This document shows, in pieces, positions 1-6,177 of a stretch of DNA of 9,843 bases; positions within the stretch are counted from its first letter, which is position 1; each line of letters starts with the position of its first letter. The notes under the pieces were generated by a model, which worked only from the letters and a program-made list of their open reading frames with translations, was not told where the DNA came from and searched no databases. The DNA lies in contig JAABSK010000092.1 of assembly GCA_011390435.1 (NCBI GenBank), forward strand, positions 1 through 9,843, written 5' to 3'. This DNA is from Desulfobacteraceae bacterium (GTDB lineage Bacteria; Desulfobacterota; Desulfobacteria; Desulfobacterales; Desulfobacteraceae). The translations under genes were made by a program, and so were the position numbers.

Positions 1-1
1 A

Positions 2-118
2 ATCAAAAGACGGGAAGCATTTCATTATCAATGTATGAAATGCCATGATCAATACAGGTTTACAACAGAGAGCACAGGCCCGACCCTTTGTGGTGAGTGT
101 CATACCCTGGAAAAATAA
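2..118 (+). CDS. C-terminal end of a multihaem c-type cytochrome (partial)
   Basis: This is an open frame entering from the left edge and ending at TAA 116-118. The 38 residues carry two CxxCH haem c attachment motifs, CMKCH (bases 32-46) and CGECH (bases 89-103), and the protein ends a few residues after the last motif. Closely spaced CxxCH motifs with a short tail are typical of class III (c3-type) or other small multihaem cytochromes of sulfate reducers, which carry electrons in the periplasm. The N-terminus, signal peptide and total haem number lie outside the window, so the exact family cannot be named. It ends only 38 bp before metV on the same strand with no terminator hairpin between, so it is probably co-transcribed with the CH2-THF reductase genes. 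Confidence is high that this is a cytochrome c tail and low for the subfamily. Confidence 0.85.
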   Translation: MKRREAFHYQCMKCHDQYRFTTESTGPTLCGECHTLEK

Positions 119-144
119 TATGTCTTAAATTATGATAAACGCGT

Positions 145-149
145 GGAGG
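145..149 (+). promoter_or_regulatory. Ribosome binding site fixing the GTG start of metV
   Basis: A perfect GGAGG lies 7 nt before GTG 157. The nearby ATG at 152 runs into a stop after two codons, so the GTG is the start this site serves. Confidence 0.75.
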
Positions 150-156
150 CAATGAA

Positions 157-828
157 GTGGTAAAAGCAAAAAGAAAACCAATTGAAGAAATAAAAGAAGC
201 CATCAGCGGATATAAGAATATCCTGACTGTGGGGTGCGGCGGATGCGTTTCAGTATGCCTTGCCGGCGGGCAAAGAGAAGTCAATGCCTTGAATGCTGAA
301 CTGAAAGTTCATCTGGCAAAAGACAACTCTGACAAGGCCATCAGCGGATACACCATTGAGCGCCAGTGCAATGAACAGTTTATTGAGGAACTGAAGGCAA
401 CAGCTGACCAATATGACTGCATTCTCTCCATGGCCTGCGGTGCCGGCGTGCAGAACATGGCACAGCATTTTCCCGGCATTCCGGTTCACCCGGCCGTCAA
501 CACCGTATCCATCGGTATTGATAAAGCCCTTGGCATGTATGAAGAAAAATGCCGGGCCTGCGGCCATTGTGTGCTGGGATACACCGGTGGCATCTGTCCG
601 GTTACCCGGTGTTCAAAAGGACTGTTCAATGGTCCCTGTGGCGGAACAAATGATGGCAATTGCGAAATCAGTGCAGAAGTCCCCTGCGCATGGAATGATA
701 TCTATCTGCGTCTAAAGGCCCAAAACCGCCTGGAAGATATCATGAAGGTTCATCCGCCCATGGAATGGCAGAATCAGACACCCAGAACCATTATTCAGGA
801 ACCCTATGAAAAACGGTACCGGGCGTAG
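157..828 (+). CDS. metV: MetV-like zinc/Fe-S subunit of methylenetetrahydrofolate reductase
   Basis: This 223-residue cytoplasmic protein is of the MTHFR C-terminal (MetV) family. MetV pairs with the flavoprotein MetF and passes electrons between an external redox partner and the flavin that interconverts CH2-THF and CH3-THF. It has 14 cysteines. An N-terminal group at C27, C30 and C34 (CGGCVSVC) is followed by a Rossmann-like part with C71, C88 and C94. A C-terminal cluster holds C132, C135, C138, C147, C152, C161, C169 and C177 (CRACGHC, GPCGG and similar). These are the motifs of this family, which binds Fe-S clusters and zinc. The start is GTG with a strong ribosome site. Two stops in tandem (TAG TGA) end it. 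The partner metF is not adjacent: a membrane protein and an Fe-S protein lie between. In acetogens metV normally sits directly beside metF. Length is normal for the family. Confidence 0.9.
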   Translation: MVKAKRKPIEEIKEAISGYKNILTVGCGGCVSVCLAGGQREVNALNAELKVHLAKDNSDKAISGYTIERQCNEQFIEELKATADQYDCILSMACGAGVQNMAQHFPGIPVHPAVNTVSIGIDKALGMYEEKCRACGHCVLGYTGGICPVTRCSKGLFNGPCGGTNDGNCEISAEVPCAWNDIYLRLKAQNRLEDIMKVHPPMEWQNQTPRTIIQEPYEKRYRA

Positions 829-833
829 TGACG

Positions 834-850
834 CATCAAGACCATTGATG
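834..850 (+). other. Small intercistronic hairpin
   Basis: CATCAA and TTGATG form a perfect 6-bp stem with a 5-nt loop just after metV. There is no T-run, so it is not an obvious terminator. It may affect mRNA processing or stability, or it may be chance. Confidence 0.3.
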
Positions 851-890
851 ACCTTTCAAAACAACCTTAAATTATAAATGCTGAGATATT

Positions 891-1598
891 ATGGAATCAT
901 CAAATATTTTATCCTGGACCTTTGCCTATGATTTTATAAGGGGCCCCATGGTATGGGTCGCCTTTATCGTTTTTATCCTGGGCACGGTATTCCAGATTTT
1001 CAAATTTTTTTCAATGAGCCGAAAAACGGAAGCCATACAGCTTAAAGCAGGGCCGGGTAACTTTATCAAACCGCTGCCCAAAGATGCGCCACCGCCGAAA
1101 ACCGACTGGCTCATGTGGCTCAAACTGTCTGTATTCGGGACCAATCCGTTTCTCATGATCGTCACCACCATCTTTCACCTCCTGCTGGTTCTCACACCGC
1201 TTTTTGTTCTGGGTCACAATATTCTCTGGGATAACGCCTTTGGCATCAGCATGGTCTCGCTCCCTGAAGGCTTTACCGATTTTCTGACCCTGATTGTCAT
1301 CATCTGTGCCCTGATCTTTTTGTATCGAAGGCTCTTTCTGGATCGGGTCAGAGCCATCACCACCTGGGCGGATTACCTGTTTTTGTTTCTTGCAGCTGCA
1401 CCGTTTATTACCGGATATCTTGCGTATCACCAGATGCTTCTGGATTACAGGCTGGTGATTACCCTTCACATCCTGTTCGGTGAAATCATGCTGATGGCTG
1501 TGCCGTTTACCAAATTTGTCCACATGATCTATCTGGTACTGGTACGATTTACCATTTCAAGTGAGTGGGGACTGGGCAAAGGCAGCAGAACCTGGTAG
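891..1598 (+). CDS. NarI/DsrM/TmcC-like haem-b membrane subunit
   Basis: This 235-residue integral membrane protein has about five hydrophobic helices, near residues 17-40, 86-108, 129-146, 161-180 and 188-218. A polar, proline-rich cytoplasmic-type loop (about 42-80) follows the first. The layout is that of the nitrate reductase gamma family (NarI), which includes DsrM, HmeC and TmcC of sulfate reducers. These proteins carry two b haems and connect menaquinone to cytoplasmic Fe-S subunits. Candidate haem ligands are H96 and H109 in helix 2 and H193 and H211 in helix 5; the 18-residue spacing of the latter pair equals that of H187/H205 in E. coli NarI. H180 is extra. No quinone-site residue can be assigned. 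The ribosome site is weak (TGAG, 881-885), and an in-frame TGA at 882 excludes any earlier start. It lies between metV and an HdrC-like gene, so it probably anchors the reductase to the membrane. Confidence 0.8.
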   Translation: MESSNILSWTFAYDFIRGPMVWVAFIVFILGTVFQIFKFFSMSRKTEAIQLKAGPGNFIKPLPKDAPPPKTDWLMWLKLSVFGTNPFLMIVTTIFHLLLVLTPLFVLGHNILWDNAFGISMVSLPEGFTDFLTLIVIICALIFLYRRLFLDRVRAITTWADYLFLFLAAAPFITGYLAYHQMLLDYRLVITLHILFGEIMLMAVPFTKFVHMIYLVLVRFTISSEWGLGKGSRTW

Positions 1599-1629
1599 CC
1601 ATTGATTTTAACTCATTAATTTTCGGACC

Positions 1630-1635
1630 GGAGAG
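1630..1635 (+). promoter_or_regulatory. Ribosome binding site supporting the ATG at 1640
   Basis: GGAGAG lies 4 nt before ATG 1640. An alternative in-frame GTG at 1565 would add 25 residues of low-complexity sequence and overlap the membrane gene by 34 nt, with no comparable site, so the shorter form is preferred. Confidence 0.5.
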
Positions 1636-1639
1636 TCAA

Positions 1640-2026
1640 ATGTTCAGGAAAAAAAATACCGCAGGTGTCAACAGCGAAGAGATAAGAGCCATACTGGACG
1701 AAAAAAAGGATAAAATGAAACTGTCCTTAAAGGCCTGCGCCCATTGCACCCTTTGTGCGGAAAGCTGTTTTTTGTTTATGGGGCGGGATAAAGACCCCAA
1801 ATACATGCCGTCATTTAAGTTCATCAATTCTGTGGGGGTGTTGTATAAAAGCAACGGAAATGTCGATAAGCTGGATCTGGGAGAAATACGGGATATTGTG
1901 TGGGAACGGTGTGTGCTGTGTACCCGCTGCTACTGCCCCATGGGGATCGATATCCCGGAAATGATTGCCCTGGCAAGACGCGTATGCCGCAGCCAGGGGG
2001 TTTTCCCTCAATACGACAGAGAATAA
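1640..2026 (+). CDS. HdrC-like small protein with two Fe-S cluster motifs
   Basis: This is a 128-residue soluble protein. The first motif, C33-xx-C36-xx-C39-xxx-C43, is a normal 4Fe-4S motif, although the residue after C43 is Phe, not the usual Pro. The second is C91-xx-C94-xx-C97-x-C99-Pro-Met-Gly-Ile-Asp. Its CPxGID tail is typical of HdrC-type and related ferredoxin domains, but only one residue separates the third and fourth cysteines where three are usual. A helical linker (about 44-90) separates the two sites. HdrC and related domains (DsrK, HmeD, TmcB) accept or donate electrons to a NarI-like membrane partner. There is no CCG (HdrB/HdrD) domain, so it cannot be a heterodisulfide reductase itself. 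Its place between the membrane subunit and metF suggests it wires haem b to MetV/MetF. The start at 1640 was chosen by ribosome site and by avoidance of gene overlap. Confidence 0.75.
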   Translation: MFRKKNTAGVNSEEIRAILDEKKDKMKLSLKACAHCTLCAESCFLFMGRDKDPKYMPSFKFINSVGVLYKSNGNVDKLDLGEIRDIVWERCVLCTRCYCPMGIDIPEMIALARRVCRSQGVFPQYDRE

Positions 2027-2027
2027 A

Positions 2028-2050
2028 AAGACCTGCTGAGTCAGCGTCTT
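2028..2050 (+). other. Intercistronic hairpin between the Fe-S gene and metF
   Basis: AAGAC (2028-2032) pairs with GTCTT (2046-2050), and GCTGA (2035-2039) faces TCAGC (2041-2045), with a 2-nt bulge at 2033-2034. No T-run follows, so termination is unlikely. It could act as an RNA processing or stability element that sets metF expression separately from the upstream genes. Confidence 0.4.
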
Positions 2051-2088
2051 AACCAAGATATGTAGCTAAAAGAATTCAAAAAGGATCC

Positions 2089-3018
2089 ATGGAAATGAAA
2101 TCAGGAAGTAATTTTGAAAAAATTTTAAAGGCTGGACACTTTGCATTCACAGGAGAGCTTGGACCACCACGGGGAGCCAACATCAAGGCGATAGAAGAAA
2201 AAGCCGCCCCCCTTAAAGGCATGGTGGACATGGTCAATATTACCGACAACCAGACCGCCATGGTGCGGATGTCCAGCTGGGCTGCCGCCATGATTGTCAA
2301 AGACCTGGGACTTGAACCCAACTATCAGATGGTCTGCCGCGACAGAAACCGGCTGGCCATGCAGGCGGACATCCTTGGAGCCTATGCCCACGGCCTTCGC
2401 AATATCCTGTGCCTTTCAGGCGACCACCAGCAGTTCGGGGATCACCCAAACGCAAAAGGCGTCTTTGATATTGACTCCATCCAGCTGGTCGGCATGATCA
2501 AAAAAATGCGGGATGAAGGCAAGTTCCTCGGTGGTGCAGATATTGACGAACCTCCGAAAATGTTCATCGGTGCTGCAGCCAACCCGTTTGCTGACCCGTT
2601 CGAATGGCGGATCCATCGACTGGCGAAAAAAGTAGCAGCTGGTGCGGATTTCATTCAAACCCAGTGTGTCTACAATATGGAAAAAATACGGGAATGGGTC
2701 AAACAGGCCAATGACATGGGTCTGACTGAAAAAGTGGCCATCCTCCCGGGTGTCACACCCATGAAAAGCATTGGTATGGCAAAGTACATGGCGACCAAGG
2801 TACCTGGAATGGATGTTCCAGACGCCATTATCAAACGTCTCCAGGGCGTGGACAAGAAAAAAGTAGCAGATGAAGGCATCAAGATCGCCTGTGAACAGAT
2901 CGAAGAATTCAAGGAGATGAAAGGGGTTGCCGGTGTTCATCTGATGGCCATTGAATGGGAACACAAAGTGCCTGAAATCGCTGAAAGAGCCAAGGTGCTT
3001 CCCAGACCCACTGTTTAA
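2089..3018 (+). CDS. metF: Methylenetetrahydrofolate reductase, flavin subunit
   Basis: This 309-residue cytoplasmic TIM-barrel flavoprotein of the MetF family interconverts 5,10-CH2-THF and 5-CH3-THF in the methyl branch of the Wood-Ljungdahl pathway, and also supplies methyl groups for methionine. Visible family motifs in order are FTGELGPPRG (20-29) with E23 at the place of the catalytic Glu, VNITDN (49-54), CRDRNR (83-88), LSGDH (109-113), FIQTQ (188-192) and PGVTP (220-224). The length matches bacterial MetF, and no extra NAD(P)H domain is visible. Start: AAGGA at 2081-2085 lies 3 nt before ATG 2089 and 9 nt before ATG 2095, so translation could begin two codons later. It lies 62 bp after the Fe-S gene and completes the metV-membrane-FeS-metF set. 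Oxidation of CH3-THF (complete acetate oxidation) and reduction (autotrophic growth) are both possible directions. Confidence 0.93.
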   Translation: MEMKSGSNFEKILKAGHFAFTGELGPPRGANIKAIEEKAAPLKGMVDMVNITDNQTAMVRMSSWAAAMIVKDLGLEPNYQMVCRDRNRLAMQADILGAYAHGLRNILCLSGDHQQFGDHPNAKGVFDIDSIQLVGMIKKMRDEGKFLGGADIDEPPKMFIGAAANPFADPFEWRIHRLAKKVAAGADFIQTQCVYNMEKIREWVKQANDMGLTEKVAILPGVTPMKSIGMAKYMATKVPGMDVPDAIIKRLQGVDKKKVADEGIKIACEQIEEFKEMKGVAGVHLMAIEWEHKVPEIAERAKVLPRPTV

Positions 3019-3031
3019 AATATGATTCAGG

Positions 3032-3060
3032 TTGAATTTTACATCTGACCCATATATAAA
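3032..3060 (+). promoter_or_regulatory. Candidate sigma-70 type promoter for the kinase genes
   Basis: TTGAAT (3032-3037), a 17-nt spacer, then TATAAA (3055-3060). Transcription would start near 3067 and give a leader of about 105 nt that includes the 3081-3122 hairpin. The call rests on consensus matching by eye only. Confidence 0.4.
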
Positions 3061-3080
3061 TGAATGACATACAATTGGTT

Positions 3081-3122
3081 TGACCGGAACAGGGAAACAT
3101 CACCGCTCCCCTGTTCCGGTCA
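3081..3122 (+). terminator. 14-bp perfect hairpin downstream of metF
   Basis: TGACCGGAACAGGG (3081-3094) is the exact reverse complement of 3109-3122, with a 14-nt loop. The following bases (TCTTTGTC) are only moderately T-rich. The most likely role is intrinsic termination of the metV-metF operon. If the promoter at 3032-3060 is real, the same hairpin lies in the leader of the kinase mRNA and could act as an attenuator. Confidence 0.6.
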
Positions 3123-3171
3123 GTCTTTGTCACTGACATACCCAGCGCTTTATCAACATTAAGGGAGGGAT

Positions 3172-4689
3172 ATGCGAACGGACATTGAAAAAGACCTGCT
3201 GATTCAAGCAATTGATGCATTCAAACGATCGATCATTGTCATCTCCCCGGATCTGAAAATCCTGTCGGCAAACAAAGCACTGCTCAAACCAGACCCTCAC
3301 GCGCCGCCAAGAGTGGGCAGATTCTGCCACAGTGTGTTGTACAGCCGCAATGCCCCCTGTGACAATTGCCTGGCCAGAGAGGTTCTGAAAACCGGTAAGC
3401 CTGCCATACGAAAAGGGCGCGAAGGGATCATGTCCCTTGAAAAAGTTTCCTGTCTCTACTCCTATCCCATCTATACGGACAACAAAATCACCGCCCTTTC
3501 CATCATGGATTTTTCCATGACCTCCATGGAAAGAATGGAAGAGCGCCTTCACCAGTCAAACTCTTTTTTGAACAACCTGATCAAAAGTGCGGTAGACGGT
3601 ATTATTGCCGCAGACATGACCGGTAAAATTTTAATTTTCAATGATGCTGCCTGTAAAATCGGCGGCTACCATGTGGACGAGGTCATTGGAAAACTGGATA
3701 TCCGCCAGATCTATCCCAAAGGCGGTGCAAAAAGTGTCATGAAGATGCTGCGCTCTGACCAGTATGGCCCGAAAGGAACGCTCCGGTCCTTTCGGGTGGA
3801 TATCCGCCACAAAAACGGGGAACCTATTCCCATCAACCTGAGTGCTGCCATTGTCTATGAAGGGGATAAGGAAATTGCCACCCTGGGATTTTTCCACGAT
3901 CTGCGCGAAACCTTGAAAATCGAGGCTGAACTGGAAAAAACCCGAATTCAGCTGCTTCAGGCAGAAAAGATGTCCTCTCTCGGGGAACTGGCAGCAGGGG
4001 TTGCCCACCAGCTGAACAATCCATTGGGCGGAATTACCCTGTATACCCAGTTGATGATGGAAGATTATGATCTGCCTGATGCTGCCAGAAAAGATCTGGA
4101 TCGGATCCTTCAGGATGCCCAGCGATGCAGCAATATTGTCAAAGAGCTGCTCAAATTTTCCAGACAGACCAGCAATGAAATCTACCCCCAGGACATCAAT
4201 CAGATCCTGTCAGAAACCCTTTTTCTGGTGGAAAACCAGAGCATGTTTCAAAATATCGTCATTGAAAAGGATTTTCAAGAATCCCTTCCCCTGGTTCCTG
4301 TGGATATCCAGAAAATCAAGCATGTGTTCATGAATATTCTCCTCAATGCCGCAGATGCCATGGAGGGCAAGGGACTTCTGTCGCTGTCCAGCTGGCTGGC
4401 ACCCTCACGGGACCGGGTCTGCATTGAAATCTCCGACACCGGACCCGGCATTGAAGAAGATGTGCTTTTAAAAATATTTGACCCGTTTTTCACCACAAAA
4501 GAACAAGGAAAAGGTACTGGACTTGGCCTGAGCCTGGCATACCGGATTGTGGAAGATCACGGGGGGAAAATTTTTGCGGAAAGCAAAGTGGGAACCGGTA
4601 CGGTTTTTATCGTTGAACTGATGCTTTCTTCACCGGAAACAGGAGATACGCCAGATGGAAAAGCTGCCCAGAAAAATACTGGTCATTGA
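3172..4689 (+). CDS. Cytoplasmic PAS-PAS sensor histidine kinase with Cys-rich first PAS
   Basis: This 505-residue protein has no membrane helices. An N-terminal PAS-like domain (about 10-115) carries C52, C63 and C66 in the pattern CHSVLYSRNAPCDNC, a cysteine arrangement I recognise from PAS domains of anaerobes and which may bind a metal or sense redox. A second PAS (about 132-245) follows. A HisKA dimerisation domain has phospho-acceptor H279 in AAGVAHQLNNPLGG. The HATPase domain has N388/N392 (N box), DTGPGI (422-427), a FDPFFTTK F box (436-443) and KGTGLGL (447-453). It is therefore an active-looking kinase of the NtrB-like HxLNNPL class. A strong ribosome site (GGGAGG, 3163-3168) precedes the ATG. 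The 3-prime end overlaps the next gene by 35 nt, so the two are probably translationally coupled. It could sense the redox state of the upstream C1 pathway, but the signal is not visible in the sequence. Confidence 0.9.
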   Translation: MRTDIEKDLLIQAIDAFKRSIIVISPDLKILSANKALLKPDPHAPPRVGRFCHSVLYSRNAPCDNCLAREVLKTGKPAIRKGREGIMSLEKVSCLYSYPIYTDNKITALSIMDFSMTSMERMEERLHQSNSFLNNLIKSAVDGIIAADMTGKILIFNDAACKIGGYHVDEVIGKLDIRQIYPKGGAKSVMKMLRSDQYGPKGTLRSFRVDIRHKNGEPIPINLSAAIVYEGDKEIATLGFFHDLRETLKIEAELEKTRIQLLQAEKMSSLGELAAGVAHQLNNPLGGITLYTQLMMEDYDLPDAARKDLDRILQDAQRCSNIVKELLKFSRQTSNEIYPQDINQILSETLFLVENQSMFQNIVIEKDFQESLPLVPVDIQKIKHVFMNILLNAADAMEGKGLLSLSSWLAPSRDRVCIEISDTGPGIEEDVLLKIFDPFFTTKEQGKGTGLGLSLAYRIVEDHGGKIFAESKVGTGTVFIVELMLSSPETGDTPDGKAAQKNTGH

Positions 4690-6142
4690 CGATGAACGGG
4701 ATATCCGGGAGGGGTGCCAGAGGATTCTGACGCGCATCCCCCTTGAAGTGGTCACAGCGTCTAATGGTCAGGCAGGACTTGACCTGCTGGAGACGGAACA
4801 GCCCAGTATCGTCATCTGTGATATCAAAATGCCGGGAATGGACGGCATTGAAGTTTTAAGCCGCGTTAAATCCGCCTATCCAGACATCCTTGTTATCATG
4901 ATCACAGGGTTCAGTACGGTTGAAACTGCCATCGAAGCGATGAAAAAAGGCGCCTATGATTTTATTTCAAAGCCGTTTACCCCGGACCAGCTCAGGATTG
5001 TTGTCCAGCGGGCAGTGAACACCCTTCACTTAACCGAAGAATCCCATCAGCTCAAACAGGAACGGGAACGGAACCTGGCAGATCTCCAGACCGAACAGAG
5101 CCGGATTCGAACCATTATTGAAACCCTTCCCAACGGCGTTCTGGTAACCAACATTGCCGGCCAGGTCGTTCTGATGAACCCACTGGCCCAGGAATACCTG
5201 GCTGTGCGCCAGAGCGACTGCATGGGAAAGAAGATTGATGCCTGCATCACAGATTCAGGCCTTTGCGACTATATCCGGACGGTTTCCACCTGCACGCTGC
5301 CCCAGAGCGAAGAGCTGCCTTCCTATGAACTGGTGCTGCCGGAACAGCGGTTTATCCTGGCCCAGGGCCGGCCGGTTCTGGGTGAAGACGGCGCCTGCAT
5401 GGGAGCGGTCCTCACCCTTTCAGACATCACTGCGCTCAAGGTCTTTGACCGGCTGAAATCAGAATTTGTGGCCAAGGTCTCCCATGAACTCCGATCGCCA
5501 CTGTCCATCATACATGAACAGCTGGCCATGGTCCTCAAGGGCAATACCCCGTCCGCAGCAAAAGACAGCCAATACATCCTTGGCCGGGCAAAAGAAAAGA
5601 CCCAGACGTTGATATCCCTGATCGGCGATCTTCTGGATATCTCGAAAATAGAGGCAGGAAAAGGCGAGCAGGATGCGGTTGACATTCAGGTGGATGAGCT
5701 GATCGCCAAAATCATCGAGTTTGTGCATCCACAGGCCCGGCAGAAAGATCAGTCGATCCTGCTGGAAGTGACCGATGCCGCCATTCCTGCACTGAAGACC
5801 GATCCTGTTGCCCTTGAAAGCATTTTCGGAAACCTGATCACCAATGCCATCAAATATACACCGGAAGGTGGAAAAATCACCGTCAGCATTGATGTTGACA
5901 ACGATGCCATACAGGTAAAAGTAGCAGATACCGGATACGGCATTGAGGAAAAACATCTGTCAAAGATATTTGAAAAATTCTACCGGATCAAAGACGAAAA
6001 CACCCGGCTTATCAATGGAACCGGTCTTGGACTTTCCATTGTCAAATCCCTGATCGACTCCATGCACGGACAGATTACCGTTGAAAGCAAACCAAAAACA
6101 GGTACAACCTTTACTGTAACGCTTCCGTGTAAACCGCACTGA
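4655..6142 (+). CDS. REC-PAS-HisKA-HATPase hybrid histidine kinase
   Basis: This is a 495-residue cytoplasmic protein. The N-terminal receiver has acid pocket D12/D13, phospho-site D56 (CDIKMPGMDG), T84 and K106. A coiled-coil-like linker (about 122-150) leads to a PAS domain (about 150-262) that contains C189, C197, C204, C213 and C248. The HisKA domain has H277 in VSHELRSPL. The HATPase domain has N393/N397, DTGYGI (425-430), a FEKFYR F box (439-444) and GTGLGL (455-460). All catalytic residues are present. The receiver is at the N-terminus, so it probably receives phosphate from the preceding kinase and controls this kinase. The start is supported by AGGAG (4641-4645) 9 nt upstream and by the receiver fold beginning at once. 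There is no output domain. A phosphorelay partner could be the convergent receiver at 6178-6561. Confidence 0.9.
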   Translation: MEKLPRKILVIDDERDIREGCQRILTRIPLEVVTASNGQAGLDLLETEQPSIVICDIKMPGMDGIEVLSRVKSAYPDILVIMITGFSTVETAIEAMKKGAYDFISKPFTPDQLRIVVQRAVNTLHLTEESHQLKQERERNLADLQTEQSRIRTIIETLPNGVLVTNIAGQVVLMNPLAQEYLAVRQSDCMGKKIDACITDSGLCDYIRTVSTCTLPQSEELPSYELVLPEQRFILAQGRPVLGEDGACMGAVLTLSDITALKVFDRLKSEFVAKVSHELRSPLSIIHEQLAMVLKGNTPSAAKDSQYILGRAKEKTQTLISLIGDLLDISKIEAGKGEQDAVDIQVDELIAKIIEFVHPQARQKDQSILLEVTDAAIPALKTDPVALESIFGNLITNAIKYTPEGGKITVSIDVDNDAIQVKVADTGYGIEEKHLSKIFEKFYRIKDENTRLINGTGLGLSIVKSLIDSMHGQITVESKPKTGTTFTVTLPCKPH

Positions 6143-6170
6143 TGCAGCAAAGTGCTGCATCAGTGCGGTT
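6132..6170. terminator. 18-bp perfect hairpin between convergent genes
   Basis: Bases 6132-6149 are the exact reverse complement of 6153-6170, with a 3-nt loop (AAG). The left arm includes the last codons and TGA stop of the hybrid kinase, and the right arm ends 8 bp before the stop of the opposing response regulator. There is no clear T-run on either side, so it is either a bidirectional terminator of the poor-tail type or an mRNA 3-prime stabiliser. Confidence 0.6.
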
Positions 6171-6177
6171 CAATGCG

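Noticed and set aside
108..136. Promoter-like TGGAAA-N17-TATGAT before metV
   Set aside because: Transcription would start at about 143, leaving almost no leader before the ribosome site at 145-149; co-transcription with the cytochrome is more likely.
1565..1639. 25-residue N-terminal extension of the Fe-S protein from GTG 1565
   Set aside because: It overlaps the membrane gene, has no good ribosome site, and the ATG at 1640 has GGAGAG before it.
2072..2089. Adjacent EcoRI and BamHI sites before metF, suggestive of a cloning junction
   Set aside because: Both flanks continue a coherent operon in the same style and the sites fall in an AT-rich gap, so chance is the simplest explanation.
2416..2964. 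Open frame of 182 codons on the minus strand
   Set aside because: Antisense shadow of metF, which has clear family motifs in the other direction.
3127..3156. Promoter-like TTGTCA-N18-TATCAA before the first kinase
   Set aside because: The start point would fall at the ribosome site (3163-3168), leaving no usable leader.
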